Shown one piece after another: positions 7,101 through 14,193 of a stretch of 23,192 bases of DNA. The notes under the pieces were generated by a model. That model did not search any database. It was given only the letters and a program-made list of their open reading frames with translations, and was not told the origin of the DNA. The DNA lies in the NCBI GenBank assembly GCA_937906495.1, contig CALCVT010000063.1:1-23192 (forward strand). The letters run 5' to 3'. Every line of letters starts with the position of its first letter. Within the stretch, counting starts at the first letter, position 1. Position numbers and translations under genes: made by a program. This DNA comes from an uncultured Prevotella sp. Its GTDB lineage: Bacteria; Bacteroidota; Bacteroidia; Bacteroidales; Bacteroidaceae.

Positions 7101-8687
7101 CCCTAATAATGAAGGGGTGAACTGTCCGATGTTACCTTTAACACTCAGTTCGTTCAAACGTTTGCCTTGAAGGCGTGCTATAGTACGTGCGTGGATGTCG
7201 GCATGAGGATTGTCGCAGTTCACAGCAACATCAACCATCCCGGGGGCATATTGTCCATCAATGCGGATGTCTTTGTACTGATGTGAATTCCAAAGCAATT
7301 GCCCTACATGTAAGTTTCCGCCAATGGCTTGTAAACGGCTGTTGTTCAGTTCTATGTCAACCTTTCCGTTTAGCGTGAGTAGTTGTGGCAGACGGTTGTT
7401 TCCAGCAACTTGTGCCGGATTTACTTGTGTGAGTTTTATCTCGGTGCGTACGAGGTTGTTATGCCATGTAGCTTTGGCGTTGAGCAATCCGGCAGCAGTG
7501 AGCATATTGAGGTGCCCGTGGCTTTGGCTTTTGGGGTTGTAGTAGCACTGGCCATTAAGTGTAATTTCGCCCAGGTTTTTGAGCATGCTTTCGGCACTGG
7601 CAGCGCGATTGCCAATCCAACTCATAGCCGTTTGGCAGAAATCCTGGCGGATATCCAAATTTTTGAGTTGAACATTATAGTCGGTAAATTGTCCGTTGCT
7701 GCGGTTCATGTGAGCTTGAGCCACGAGTTGCAGACGGTCAGATGCCTCCGAAATGTAAATATTGTTTATACGCAAGTAGCGAGGCGTAATGTCAAATTTG
7801 GCAGACACGCTGAGTGCCAGCTGCAAGGATTGGGGAATGTTGACTAATGGCTTTAAATCGGCAACTTCAATTTGAGTGTTTTTGATATTGCCTTGCAAGC
7901 GAAGCGTTGGCCATAAATTGTGCCAGCCGTTGCGTGCATTATAGGTAGCTACCAACTCACTCTGCGAAATACGGGAATGAGGTAATTTTAAGTCAAAGTC
8001 TATAATTTCGGCCCGTGTGCGATTGGCATGCAGTGTAAAGCGTAGTTTGCGAAGTTCGAATCCGCTTTGTTCGCTAAATGCAAACGAACGTACATGCAGG
8101 TCGAGTTCATCTTTTGTAATATTCTTGAGACTAATATTGGCGTTGACGTTGTTGATGCCTATGTGCGAGGGGTTGAAACGATTGCTAGTGCGTTCTTTGT
8201 ATAATTCGTCATAGTATAAATTTACTCTTCGGAGTATGAGAGAGTTGATACGCAGGTTCAGTTCAGAGGGTCCCTTTTTCTTTTTGCTGGCAAAAGCATC
8301 GATAATAAACTGAAAATTGGCAGGAGCATTGGGCTTGGCTTTGTAAAGTTTGATATCTGCGTCGAGAATCGAGATGGTTCGCAAGGAGAGTTGTTCTTTA
8401 AATAGCGAGCGCAGTTCAACTTTAGCTGTCATCAGTTTGGCCTTAAGCAAGTTGTTTTGTTGCTTGTCTTTAATCGTAACTCCATTGATAATGATTCGGT
8501 TAAATAGCCCTACTTGAATGTTTTCTATAGCAACTTTGGTTTGCAGTTTGTTGCTTAGTTCTGCTGCTATGGTATGGGTAAGCGCTTGCTGGGTCGGTCC
8601 GAAATTCAGAACGGCCAGCAGAATAAGGTAGGCGGTAAGGGCAATACCGACGACTATGCGTAAAATGCGTTGGAGCGTTTTCGTAAC
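4140..8687 (-). CDS. tamB: TamB-like translocation/assembly module protein (DUF490)
   Basis: TamB-family proteins span the periplasm from an inner-membrane anchor and are linked to phospholipid transport and outer-membrane biogenesis. The open frame is about 1515 codons. The N-terminus holds a hydrophobic anchor (roughly residues 10-28, IVVGIALTAYLILLAVL), followed by a very long beta-rich region. The C-terminal DUF490 domain includes LNFLIDMNPAAQLKI, YGIYRLTRGTYKIS and LLINGNFGYRDRPTY, then a Lys/Arg-rich tail. The start is problematic: from the in-frame stop at 8688-8690 to position 8451 there is no ATG, GTG or TTG. The first ordinary start is TTG at 8450, which would give 1436 residues and remove the anchor. 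I show the whole open frame because the missing 79 codons encode the expected TamB N-terminus. A promoter at 8866-8896 and terminator at 4053-4110 frame the gene as a single unit. Confidence 0.9.
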   Translation of the reverse strand, partial: VTKTLQRILRIVVGIALTAYLILLAVLNFGPTQQALTHTIAAELSNKLQTKVAIENIQVGLFNRIIINGVTIKDKQQNNLLKAKLMTAKVELRSLFKEQLSLRTISILDADIKLYKAKPNAPANFQFIIDAFASKKKKGPSELNLRINSLILRRVNLYYDELYKERTSNRFNPSHIGINNVNANISLKNITKDELDLHVRSFAFSEQSGFELRKLRFTLHANRTRAEIIDFDLKLPHSRISQSELVATYNARNGWHNLWPTLRLQGNIKNTQIEVADLKPLVNIPQSLQLALSVSAKFDITPRYLRINNIYISEASDRLQLVAQAHMNRSNGQFTDYNVQLKNLDIRQDFCQTAMSWIGNRAASAESMLKNLGEITLNGQCYYNPKSQSHGHLNMLTAAGLLNAKATWHNNLVRTEIKLTQVNPAQVAGNNRLPQLLTLNGKVDIELNNSRLQAIGGNLHVGQLLWNSHQYKDIRIDGQYAPGMVDVAVNCDNPHADIHARTIARLQGKRLNELSVKGNIGQFTPSLLGLHTPYGTASFKADLDVDLKQLASNTPSGHLNIQNFSMNGAPQGNYHVNKVEAHLKQDTQQQGSLKLRSDFLDAEMHGPLTSKRLINGGMALLARSLPGLLKQPAAPVAPTDRWEIKASYKDRGFAKNMLGIKLQIDEPLELQGYIDATDKQSSLTLFTNHLNINGQVFDNPSVYFHGQGSSYQCLVKAERQLAGKPFKIIANVHTQDSALITRVDWKALNDKAYYGAAECHTRFIPGGQTVNFSTHIRPTQFVLDGVVWNIASGNLSLVNRELAFNNIRVSHEQQALNVNGKLTPQQNDSITADLKDIDIDYILELVNFHAVEFGGRATGKATFTKSTNKPQLHAQLHIPDFTFNHGNMGDTHITGSWNPKDNRIILDADMKLPQGHGLGTKVKGYVSLAEKGLELNIHANRTNLRFLRRYMDGIFEDFSGEATGEVKLYGPFKALDFNGKLKAYAKARIPSTGVHYIVSDGEVVLSPGEFAFKHFKVEDGRGGTATATGYLRHTHLKELNYAFDIQAKHLLCYDMPESMDLPFYSSTTGSGNVHLQGKPGQFIADINLRPEAPTTLVYTQGSPEALSTDDSMVRFRAARDKHSKYLHGSQGALNEETTDEGEEQSADNEQQQSTTDIILNFLIDMNPAAQLKIITDPRSGDALTAYGNGPIRATFHNKGNFEMYGIYRLTRGTYKISVQDIIRKDLTLQSGSTITFGGNPMEADLGLKAVYTVNGVSLSDLNYGAGFSQKSVKVDCILNIGGKAKAPQVNFDLDLHNISDDEKQMVRQLIATDEDMNRQVIYLLGIGRFYAANTQSSVGQASSQQQSAAAMRSFLSTTLTSQLNNAISSALGNKSHWSFGTNVAPGTLGWSDIEVDGLLQGRLFNDRLLINGNFGYRDRPTYTSNFVGDFDIRYLLTPRGNISLRAYSETTDRYFTKSSLTTQGVGVTLQRDFNTLGDLFNIGKRRQRKRSKDLKTNDKKNKESVSTSANSEKDN

Positions 8688-8865
8688 TTAAAAGAATTGA
8701 ACGGGTGAATAGTAGGTTTGTGTTCCAAACTTTGCGCAGTGTTGGTTCGCAGAGTTCAATCACATTTTGGTTATGGGCATTGGTGCTAATACTTAAGTTG
8801 CAGTGTAATGCCGTGTAAAATGTTCTGTCGGAGGTGTGATGACAGATAAATTGACGTTTGCGAAG

Positions 8866-8896
8866 CAAAGATAGTTTAAAAATACGGAATAATCAA
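8866..8896 (-). promoter_or_regulatory. Bacteroidetes promoter for tamB
   Basis: On the minus strand TTG (8894-8896) is followed after 20 nt by TATCTTTG (8866-8873), a full TAnnTTTG match. The expected transcription start is near 8859, leaving a leader of about 170 nt before the tamB open frame. Confidence 0.65.
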
Positions 8897-9360
8897 CGCC
8901 TGCAGGGCAGATTTGGTTATTTGAAGAATCATTATGTACTGCGGGGCAAGTCGAAAAGGGTAACATAATTGAAACGAACAGCAAGAGTGCGTTGATTGTA
9001 GTTAGCTGAGACGATTTTATATGCCCAAATGCAGGTGGTAGTATTTGTGTAGCTGGTAATATATAAGACATTGCAGGCAATAAACAGCCCCGGGCCAATG
9101 GTGTGGCCGAAACAACGGTTATAGGGTCGGGTTGTTGTATACTTTGTTGCTGACTCATAGAGTTCTGCTCATTAGGGCAATAGCTCTTCCTGCAATTTAG
9201 AAGGTATTTAAAATAATAAGCAGGCATTGTTAAAAGTTTTACAGCTATTATTGATAGAGACTTGGCAGCAGACTATTTGTCAGGAAGCTGAGTGCTGCAC
9301 CTAAACATCCAGGCAAAACGGGTAAATCGTTAATCTTTTTCGATAGAGAACTGCAGAGCC

Positions 9361-9391
9361 TTCGCTTTTTCAAGCTTTTTATGTAACTTCG
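9361..9391 (+). promoter_or_regulatory. Possible promoter for the M64 peptidase gene
   Basis: TTCG (9361-9364), 19 nt, then TAACTTCG (9384-9391) resembles TTTG-N19-TAnnTTTG with one mismatch in each box. The spacing is right and the predicted start (about 9398) precedes the ATG by about 50 nt. Confidence 0.4.
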
Positions 9392-9448
9392 CACCGTAAC
9401 AATCAGTGCCTTCGGTTGGCGCATAGGCTTAATTTATATAACGAAAAA

Positions 9449-10729
9449 ATGATTAGATACATAGCTACCCTCTTTTTCTCAGCTCTTTGTGTTCCTGTGA
9501 TGCAGGCACAACAAACAGCAGCAGTGCCCGAACGTACCTTGCGTATAGATTATCAATTTAGTGGCAATAACAATTCGCAACATATATCCATTTCAGAGCT
9601 TTCCAGTTTTAAGGGATGGGCAGGTCGTACAGCCCGTCTAGACAGTCTTCCGCTTAGGGGTAATGGAGATATTTGTATGCGTAGTATTAAAACGGGTAAG
9701 GTGCTTTATTGCCAGTCATTTTCAACGCTTTTTCAAGAGTGGCTAACTACCGAAGAAGCAACTCGCACCAGCAGGTCGTTTGAAAATTCCTTTTTGTTAC
9801 CCATGCCGAAAGAGGCGGCAGAAGTAACAGTACGTCTGTATAGTTTTAAAAAAGATGGTCAAGCTATTACGCTGACCCATGAGGTGCGCCCCGATGATAT
9901 TTTAATCCGTAATTTAGACAACCTACCTGTAACGCCTCATCGATTCTTGCATCGTAGTGGCAGTCCGATAGATAAAATTGATGTTGCTATTGTTGCTGAA
10001 GGATATACTGCAAGCCAGTCAGACCAATTTTATGCTGCAGCCCACGAGGCAGTCGATGCTATTTTGAGTCATGAGCCTTTTAAAACTTATGCCGACCGCT
10101 TTAATTTTGTGGCAGTTGCGGCAGCATCGCAGGATTCAGATGTAAGTATCCCTAAGGAAAGGCTCTGGCGTCATACAGCGCTGAGTTCGCATTTCTCGAC
10201 CTTTTATTTTGATCGTTATCTTACCACATTGCGCCAGCGCGACTTGCACAATTTGCTTGTGGGCATACCTTATGAGCACATAATCATTCTAGCCAATACT
10301 CATACCTACGGCGGAGGTGGCATATACAATAGCTATACGCTGACTACAACCCACCATGCAGACTATAGGCCGGTTGTTGTGCATGAGTTCGGTCATAGTT
10401 TTGCCGGATTGGCAGATGAGTATTATTATGATGACCAATATGTAAATTACTATTATCCTGACGTAGAACCATGGGAGCAAAATATCTCTACACTTTGTGA
10501 CTTTAACTTGAAATGGAGGGATATGTTGCCACAGGGAACACTCGTTCCTACCAAGCCCGATTCAGCCAAGCGCAACAGCATAGGAGTGTATGAAGGAGGT
10601 GGCTATATGTCAAAAGGAGTATACAGAGGCTATCAGGACTGCCGTATGAAAACCAATGAGTATCCCGCTTTTTGTCCGGTTTGCCAGCGAGCCATCAGTC
10701 GGCTTATTGACTTTTATACTACAAAGTAA
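9449..10729 (+). CDS. Secreted M64 family zinc metallopeptidase
   Basis: This 426-residue protein belongs to peptidase family M64, whose founder is an IgA-cleaving enzyme of a gut Clostridium. It has a signal peptide (MIRYIATLFFSALCVPVMQA), a beta-rich N-terminal domain (about 25-155), and a catalytic domain (about 165-425). The zinc motif HEFGHSFAGLADEY gives H312, E313, H316 and D323 as ligands and catalytic base. A conserved C-terminal block with EGGGY, CRM (398-400) and FCPVC (408-412) follows. I chose ATG 9449 over the in-frame TTG at 9416 because it places a normal signal peptide at the N-terminus. No lipobox Cys is present, so it is likely periplasmic or exported; IgA as substrate is not supported by sequence alone. 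ftsK follows after 55 bp. Confidence 0.88.
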   Translation: MIRYIATLFFSALCVPVMQAQQTAAVPERTLRIDYQFSGNNNSQHISISELSSFKGWAGRTARLDSLPLRGNGDICMRSIKTGKVLYCQSFSTLFQEWLTTEEATRTSRSFENSFLLPMPKEAAEVTVRLYSFKKDGQAITLTHEVRPDDILIRNLDNLPVTPHRFLHRSGSPIDKIDVAIVAEGYTASQSDQFYAAAHEAVDAILSHEPFKTYADRFNFVAVAAASQDSDVSIPKERLWRHTALSSHFSTFYFDRYLTTLRQRDLHNLLVGIPYEHIIILANTHTYGGGGIYNSYTLTTTHHADYRPVVVHEFGHSFAGLADEYYYDDQYVNYYYPDVEPWEQNISTLCDFNLKWRDMLPQGTLVPTKPDSAKRNSIGVYEGGGYMSKGVYRGYQDCRMKTNEYPAFCPVCQRAISRLIDFYTTK

Positions 10730-10784
10730 GCAGCCTCAGCACTAACGTTTTAACTGAAATAAAGAATACGAATATCAAAGTAAA

Positions 10785-13289
10785 ATGCCCAGCAAATCAA
10801 ACAATACTACCAAGTCCCGTAAAAAAACACCGGGCAGGACGCCGGCTCCTGTGGGATTTTGGCAAAAACTTAAACACAGGCATAGTGCTTGCCGTGCTAG
10901 CTTCAAAGAGATGCTCGGCACCGAGAGTTACCGATTTATTGCCGGAATTTGCACAATCTTATTTAGCCTTTATTTAATTGTATGTTTAATATCGAACATA
11001 GTTACCGGGCGGGCCGACCAGGCCGGTGTGCAAAATGGCAATTTAGAGGTTGCAGCCAATTATGGTGGCAAACTCGGAGCTTATATCTCCAACTACTTTA
11101 TGGACGATTGTTTTGGAGTACCCTCCATTTTGATTCCCATTTTTACGCTATTGCTTGGCGTTAAACTTACCGGAGCATACCAAGTACGCTTGTGGAAGTG
11201 GTTCCTTAACTTTGCAATCGTAATGATTTGGGGGTCGCTTTTACTAAGTCTTCTTACTGCTCTGCTGCCTGAGTCTGCTACAGAGTGGTTTAGTTTTAGA
11301 CTTGGTGGCGGACATGGTGATTACATCCGCGATTGGCTGATTCAAACATTAGGACAATTTGGTATTTGGATTGTGGTTGTCGCGGTTGCCGTATTCTATT
11401 TCATGTATCTGACAAGTGAAACCGTAAGTGTAGTACGCAAGATGATGCACCCGCAAGACTATATCAACCTAAAACTTCCGAAAAAGAAAAAGGACAAGGC
11501 TGCAGAGACTAAGGATTCAGATGCAGAAGCGGACGTTTATGAAGAAGATAACGATGCAGAATATGAAGCCGACGAAGAGGAGGAGGATGACAGTGATGAC
11601 ATGCCAGAAAACTCCGTAGATTTAGATGAAGAAGAGGCAGACTGCGATGACGCGTCAGCCGCGGAACCTCACAATCAGGTTGTAGCCAGTGCTCCGGAAC
11701 TGACAATTACCGATAGCGTTCAACTCGATAAAGCTTCAGGTCCTACGGTTGAGGAAGTGCGTGAACTTGAACCTTACGATCCGCGTAAGGATTTGGAACA
11801 TTATAAATTTCCGACCTTGTCGCTTTTACAGCAGTCTGATGAGGGTGAGCAGCCTGTAGTAGATAAGGCTGAGCAGCATGCCTATAAAGAACGTATTATT
11901 AATGTATTGCGCAATTTCGGTGTTGAAATATCCAGCATCAAGGCCACAGTGGGTCCTACTATTACGCTTTTTGAAGTGACCCCGGCCCCGGGAGTGCGTA
12001 TCAATAAAATACGCAATCTTGAAGACGATATAGCCCTCTCACTTTCTGCTCTTGGCATTCGTATTATAGCACCTATTCCGGGCAAAGGAACTATCGGTAT
12101 TGAAGTGCCCAACAAGAATCCTCGGATTGTGCTTATGGAAAGTATTATTAATACACGAAAGTTTCAGGAGTCGACCTTTGATTTACCCATAGCCTTGGGT
12201 AAAACCATTACAAACGAAGTGTTCATGGTAGACCTTGCAAAGATGCCACATTTGCTAGTGGCCGGTGCTACCGGACAAGGAAAGTCTGTAGGTTTGAATG
12301 CCATCATAACCTCATTGCTTTATAAAAAGCATCCATCAGAGCTCAAGTTCGTAATGGTAGACCCCAAGAAGGTGGAGTTCTCCATCTATTCGCCCATAGA
12401 GAAGCACTTTTTGGCTAAAATACCCGATGAGGCTGAAGATCCCATCATTACTGATGTAACCAAGGTGGTACAAACGCTTAAAAGTTTATGCCAACTGATG
12501 GATCAACGCTACATTTTGCTCAAAATGGCTAAGGTCCGAAACATAAAGGAGTATAATGCCAAGTTTAAATCACGCCAACTCAACCCCGATAAGGGACACG
12601 ACTATATGCCGTATATTGTAGTAATAATTGATGAGTTTGGCGATTTGATTATGACAGCAGGCAAGGAAGTCGAGTTACCCATAGCCCGTATAGCCCAGCT
12701 AGCCCGTGCAGTAGGCATTCATATGGTTATAGCTACACAACGCCCTACGACAAATATTATTACGGGTACAATTAAAGCCAATTTCCCTGCCCGGATGGCC
12801 TTTAAGGTCATGTCGCAGATTGACAGCCGTACCATTTTGGACCAAAGTGGCGCAAACCAGCTAATAGGTAAGGGCGATATGTTGTTTTTGGCAGGTAATA
12901 CACCGGTGCGCGTGCAATGTGCTTATGTTGATACGCAAGAGGTAGAGAAAATCAATGACTTTATCAGTCATCAGCAAGGTTACTTATCGGCTTTCGAACT
13001 GCCAGAACCGCCTGTTGATGGTGACACAGGTAGCGCTGTAGCCGAAATAGACCGTGAGTCGCTCGACCCGATGTTTGAAGAGGCTGCCAGGTTGATTATG
13101 ATACATCAGCAAGGTTCAACTTCACTTATACAGCGTAAATTTGCTATTGGCTATAATCGTGCAGGCCGGCTAATGGACCAATTGGAACGTGCTGGCATTG
13201 TTGGTCCGGTGCGAGGCTCTAAGCCACGCGAAGTTCTTGTAAGCGACGAAATGGACCTCGAAGCTAAAATAGCTGCTATCAGGTCGTAG
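10785..13289 (+). CDS. ftsK: DNA translocase FtsK
   Basis: FtsK pumps chromosomal DNA at the division septum to resolve terminus regions. The 834-residue protein has a basic cytoplasmic start, several transmembrane segments between about 50 and 210, and a hyperacidic Asp/Glu linker (about 239-292). The alpha/beta motor domain (about 365-735) has Walker A GATGQGKS (494-501) and Walker B IVVIIDE (611-617), then AIRS-ending C-terminal gamma winged-helix DNA-reading domain (about 755-825, LIQRKFAIGYNRAGRLMDQL). Length fits Bacteroidetes FtsK, with a shorter linker than E. coli. A hairpin terminator follows at 13335. The next gene encodes a LolA-like protein, an order shared with E. coli ftsK-lolA. 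The gap from the peptidase gene has no clear promoter, so it may be cotranscribed. Confidence 0.96.
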   Translation: MPSKSNNTTKSRKKTPGRTPAPVGFWQKLKHRHSACRASFKEMLGTESYRFIAGICTILFSLYLIVCLISNIVTGRADQAGVQNGNLEVAANYGGKLGAYISNYFMDDCFGVPSILIPIFTLLLGVKLTGAYQVRLWKWFLNFAIVMIWGSLLLSLLTALLPESATEWFSFRLGGGHGDYIRDWLIQTLGQFGIWIVVVAVAVFYFMYLTSETVSVVRKMMHPQDYINLKLPKKKKDKAAETKDSDAEADVYEEDNDAEYEADEEEEDDSDDMPENSVDLDEEEADCDDASAAEPHNQVVASAPELTITDSVQLDKASGPTVEEVRELEPYDPRKDLEHYKFPTLSLLQQSDEGEQPVVDKAEQHAYKERIINVLRNFGVEISSIKATVGPTITLFEVTPAPGVRINKIRNLEDDIALSLSALGIRIIAPIPGKGTIGIEVPNKNPRIVLMESIINTRKFQESTFDLPIALGKTITNEVFMVDLAKMPHLLVAGATGQGKSVGLNAIITSLLYKKHPSELKFVMVDPKKVEFSIYSPIEKHFLAKIPDEAEDPIITDVTKVVQTLKSLCQLMDQRYILLKMAKVRNIKEYNAKFKSRQLNPDKGHDYMPYIVVIIDEFGDLIMTAGKEVELPIARIAQLARAVGIHMVIATQRPTTNIITGTIKANFPARMAFKVMSQIDSRTILDQSGANQLIGKGDMLFLAGNTPVRVQCAYVDTQEVEKINDFISHQQGYLSAFELPEPPVDGDTGSAVAEIDRESLDPMFEEAARLIMIHQQGSTSLIQRKFAIGYNRAGRLMDQLERAGIVGPVRGSKPREVLVSDEMDLEAKIAAIRS

Positions 13290-13334
13290 TAGTATAGCAG
13301 TACCACTTTTTTTGTATATACAACTTTCTTTGAG

Positions 13335-13375
13335 CTGAGATTTGCCTGCAGCAAAAGTTTGTAGGTAAATCTCAG
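13335..13375 (+). terminator. Hairpin terminator after ftsK
   Basis: A 15-bp stem (13335-13349 with 13361-13375, CTGAGATTT...AAATCTCAG) is followed by TTTATCG. Two positions are G-T opposites on the plus strand, which pair as G-U in plus-strand RNA but would be C-A mismatches in minus-strand RNA. The hairpin therefore serves rightward transcripts. Confidence 0.65.
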
Positions 13376-13443
13376 TTTATCGTTTGTAGCCTTATAAAAC
13401 CTAAAAAATCGGAGTGCATTGAGCGTTATTGGACAGAAAAAAC

Positions 13444-13451
13444 TATATTTG
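13444..13451 (+). promoter_or_regulatory. -7 promoter element for the LolA-like gene
   Basis: TATATTTG fits TAnnTTTG exactly and lies 30 nt before the ATG. A TTG at 13419-13421 is 22 nt upstream, slightly wide for a -33 box. It follows the ftsK terminator, so the LolA-like gene probably has its own transcript. Confidence 0.55.
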
Positions 13452-13480
13452 CACAAACATTTTTCTTAAAGGCGAATGCA

Positions 13481-14119
13481 ATGAAACTCAAGAATATCTT
13501 TTTTACTTTGTTTACAGCTTGTGCAGTAAGCGTATCCGGCATGGCTCAGACCGCTCGTCAGGTGCTCGACCAAACTGCGGCTAAACTTAAGAATAGCGGG
13601 GGGATTGAAGCCTCGTTCGAAGGTACACGTTTTAAAGGCGTAGTAGAGGATGGCACTGTGCAAGGACACCTGTATGTGCAGGGTAATAAGTTTAAAATTA
13701 CGTCTGACGGCATGACCACTTGGTTTGATGGCCGCACACAGTGGACCATGATGACTGGGAGCGACGAAGTGAACGTAAGCAATCCAACAAACGCCGAGTT
13801 GCAGCAGGTAAACCCCTATACATTTGTTGACCTATACAAAAAAGGTTACGATCTGCGTCTGGCCAATACAACGTACAATGGAAAGGCATGTCACGAAGTA
13901 CGTTTGGTTGCTCAAGACAAATCGAATGCTATCCAGTTACTCATAGCAGTTATTGATAAGAAAACGCAATTGCCTTATTCCATCCGTATTAAGGATAATA
14001 GAGGTGAGTGGTCGCGTATACGTGTTAATAGTATTCGCACCCACCGCCGTTGGGGCGATGCTACGTTCAAATTTAATCAAAAGCAACATCCCGGTATTGA
14101 GATTATTGACTTGAGGTAA
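13481..14119 (+). CDS. LolA-like outer-membrane lipoprotein carrier
   Basis: LolA carries lipoproteins across the periplasm to the outer membrane. The 212-residue protein has a signal peptide (about 1-22, ending SGMA before Q) and a mature all-beta LolA-like domain: ASFEGTRF near the start, GHLYVQGNKFKI and TTWFDGRTQWTM in the middle strands, and VNPYTFVDLYKKGYDL toward the centre. The Bacteroidetes version diverges from E. coli LolA, so substrate and partner are inferred from fold and from position beside ftsK. It starts with ATG at 13481. A 30-nt inverted repeat separates it from trxB. Confidence 0.82.
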   Translation: MKLKNIFFTLFTACAVSVSGMAQTARQVLDQTAAKLKNSGGIEASFEGTRFKGVVEDGTVQGHLYVQGNKFKITSDGMTTWFDGRTQWTMMTGSDEVNVSNPTNAELQQVNPYTFVDLYKKGYDLRLANTTYNGKACHEVRLVAQDKSNAIQLLIAVIDKKTQLPYSIRIKDNRGEWSRIRVNSIRTHRRWGDATFKFNQKQHPGIEIIDLR

Positions 14120-14132
14120 ATAATTAGTCAGC

Positions 14133-14162
14133 GTTGTGCATACCTATAAGTATGTGCACAAC
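14133..14162. promoter_or_regulatory. Inverted repeat between lolA-like gene and trxB
   Basis: GTTGTGCA (14133-14140) and TGCACAAC (14155-14162) are perfect complements, with TAC and GTA pairing further in (14141-14143/14150-14152) and a 2-nt bulge. It sits 13 nt after the upstream stop and 31 nt before the trxB ATG. No T-run follows, so a protein operator or leader stem-loop fits better than a terminator. Confidence 0.45.
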
Positions 14163-14193
14163 TTCAGACATTAACTTATACATATACAAACTT

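Larger units (their letters stand above)
8688..9448. other. 761-bp intergenic region without a credible gene
   Basis: This region separates the leftward tamB unit from the rightward peptidase gene. It holds a good minus-strand promoter for tamB (8866-8896) with a leader of about 170 nt, and a weaker plus-strand promoter for the peptidase (9361-9391). A 144-codon minus-strand open frame (8793-9227) crosses the tamB promoter and resembles no protein family. I see no tRNA, terminator or repeat array. Confidence 0.6.

Noticed and set aside
7383..7847. 154-codon plus-strand open frame inside tamB
   Set aside because: It is antisense to the long tamB frame and shows no protein-like features.
8500..8868. 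122-codon open frame on the minus strand overlapping the tamB N-terminal region
   Set aside because: It is read in a different frame from tamB; its sequence is unlike any domain, and the tamB frame through the same bases gives a proper membrane anchor.
8793..9227. 144-codon open frame on the minus strand in the tamB upstream gap
   Set aside because: It spans the tamB promoter, has a low-complexity composition without recognisable motifs, and lacks a credible promoter or neighbour relation.
9449..13289. Possible new system formed by the M64 peptidase and ftsK
   Set aside because: FtsK is a standard division translocase in a conserved ftsK-lolA setting; adjacency with the peptidase alone does not support a joint function.
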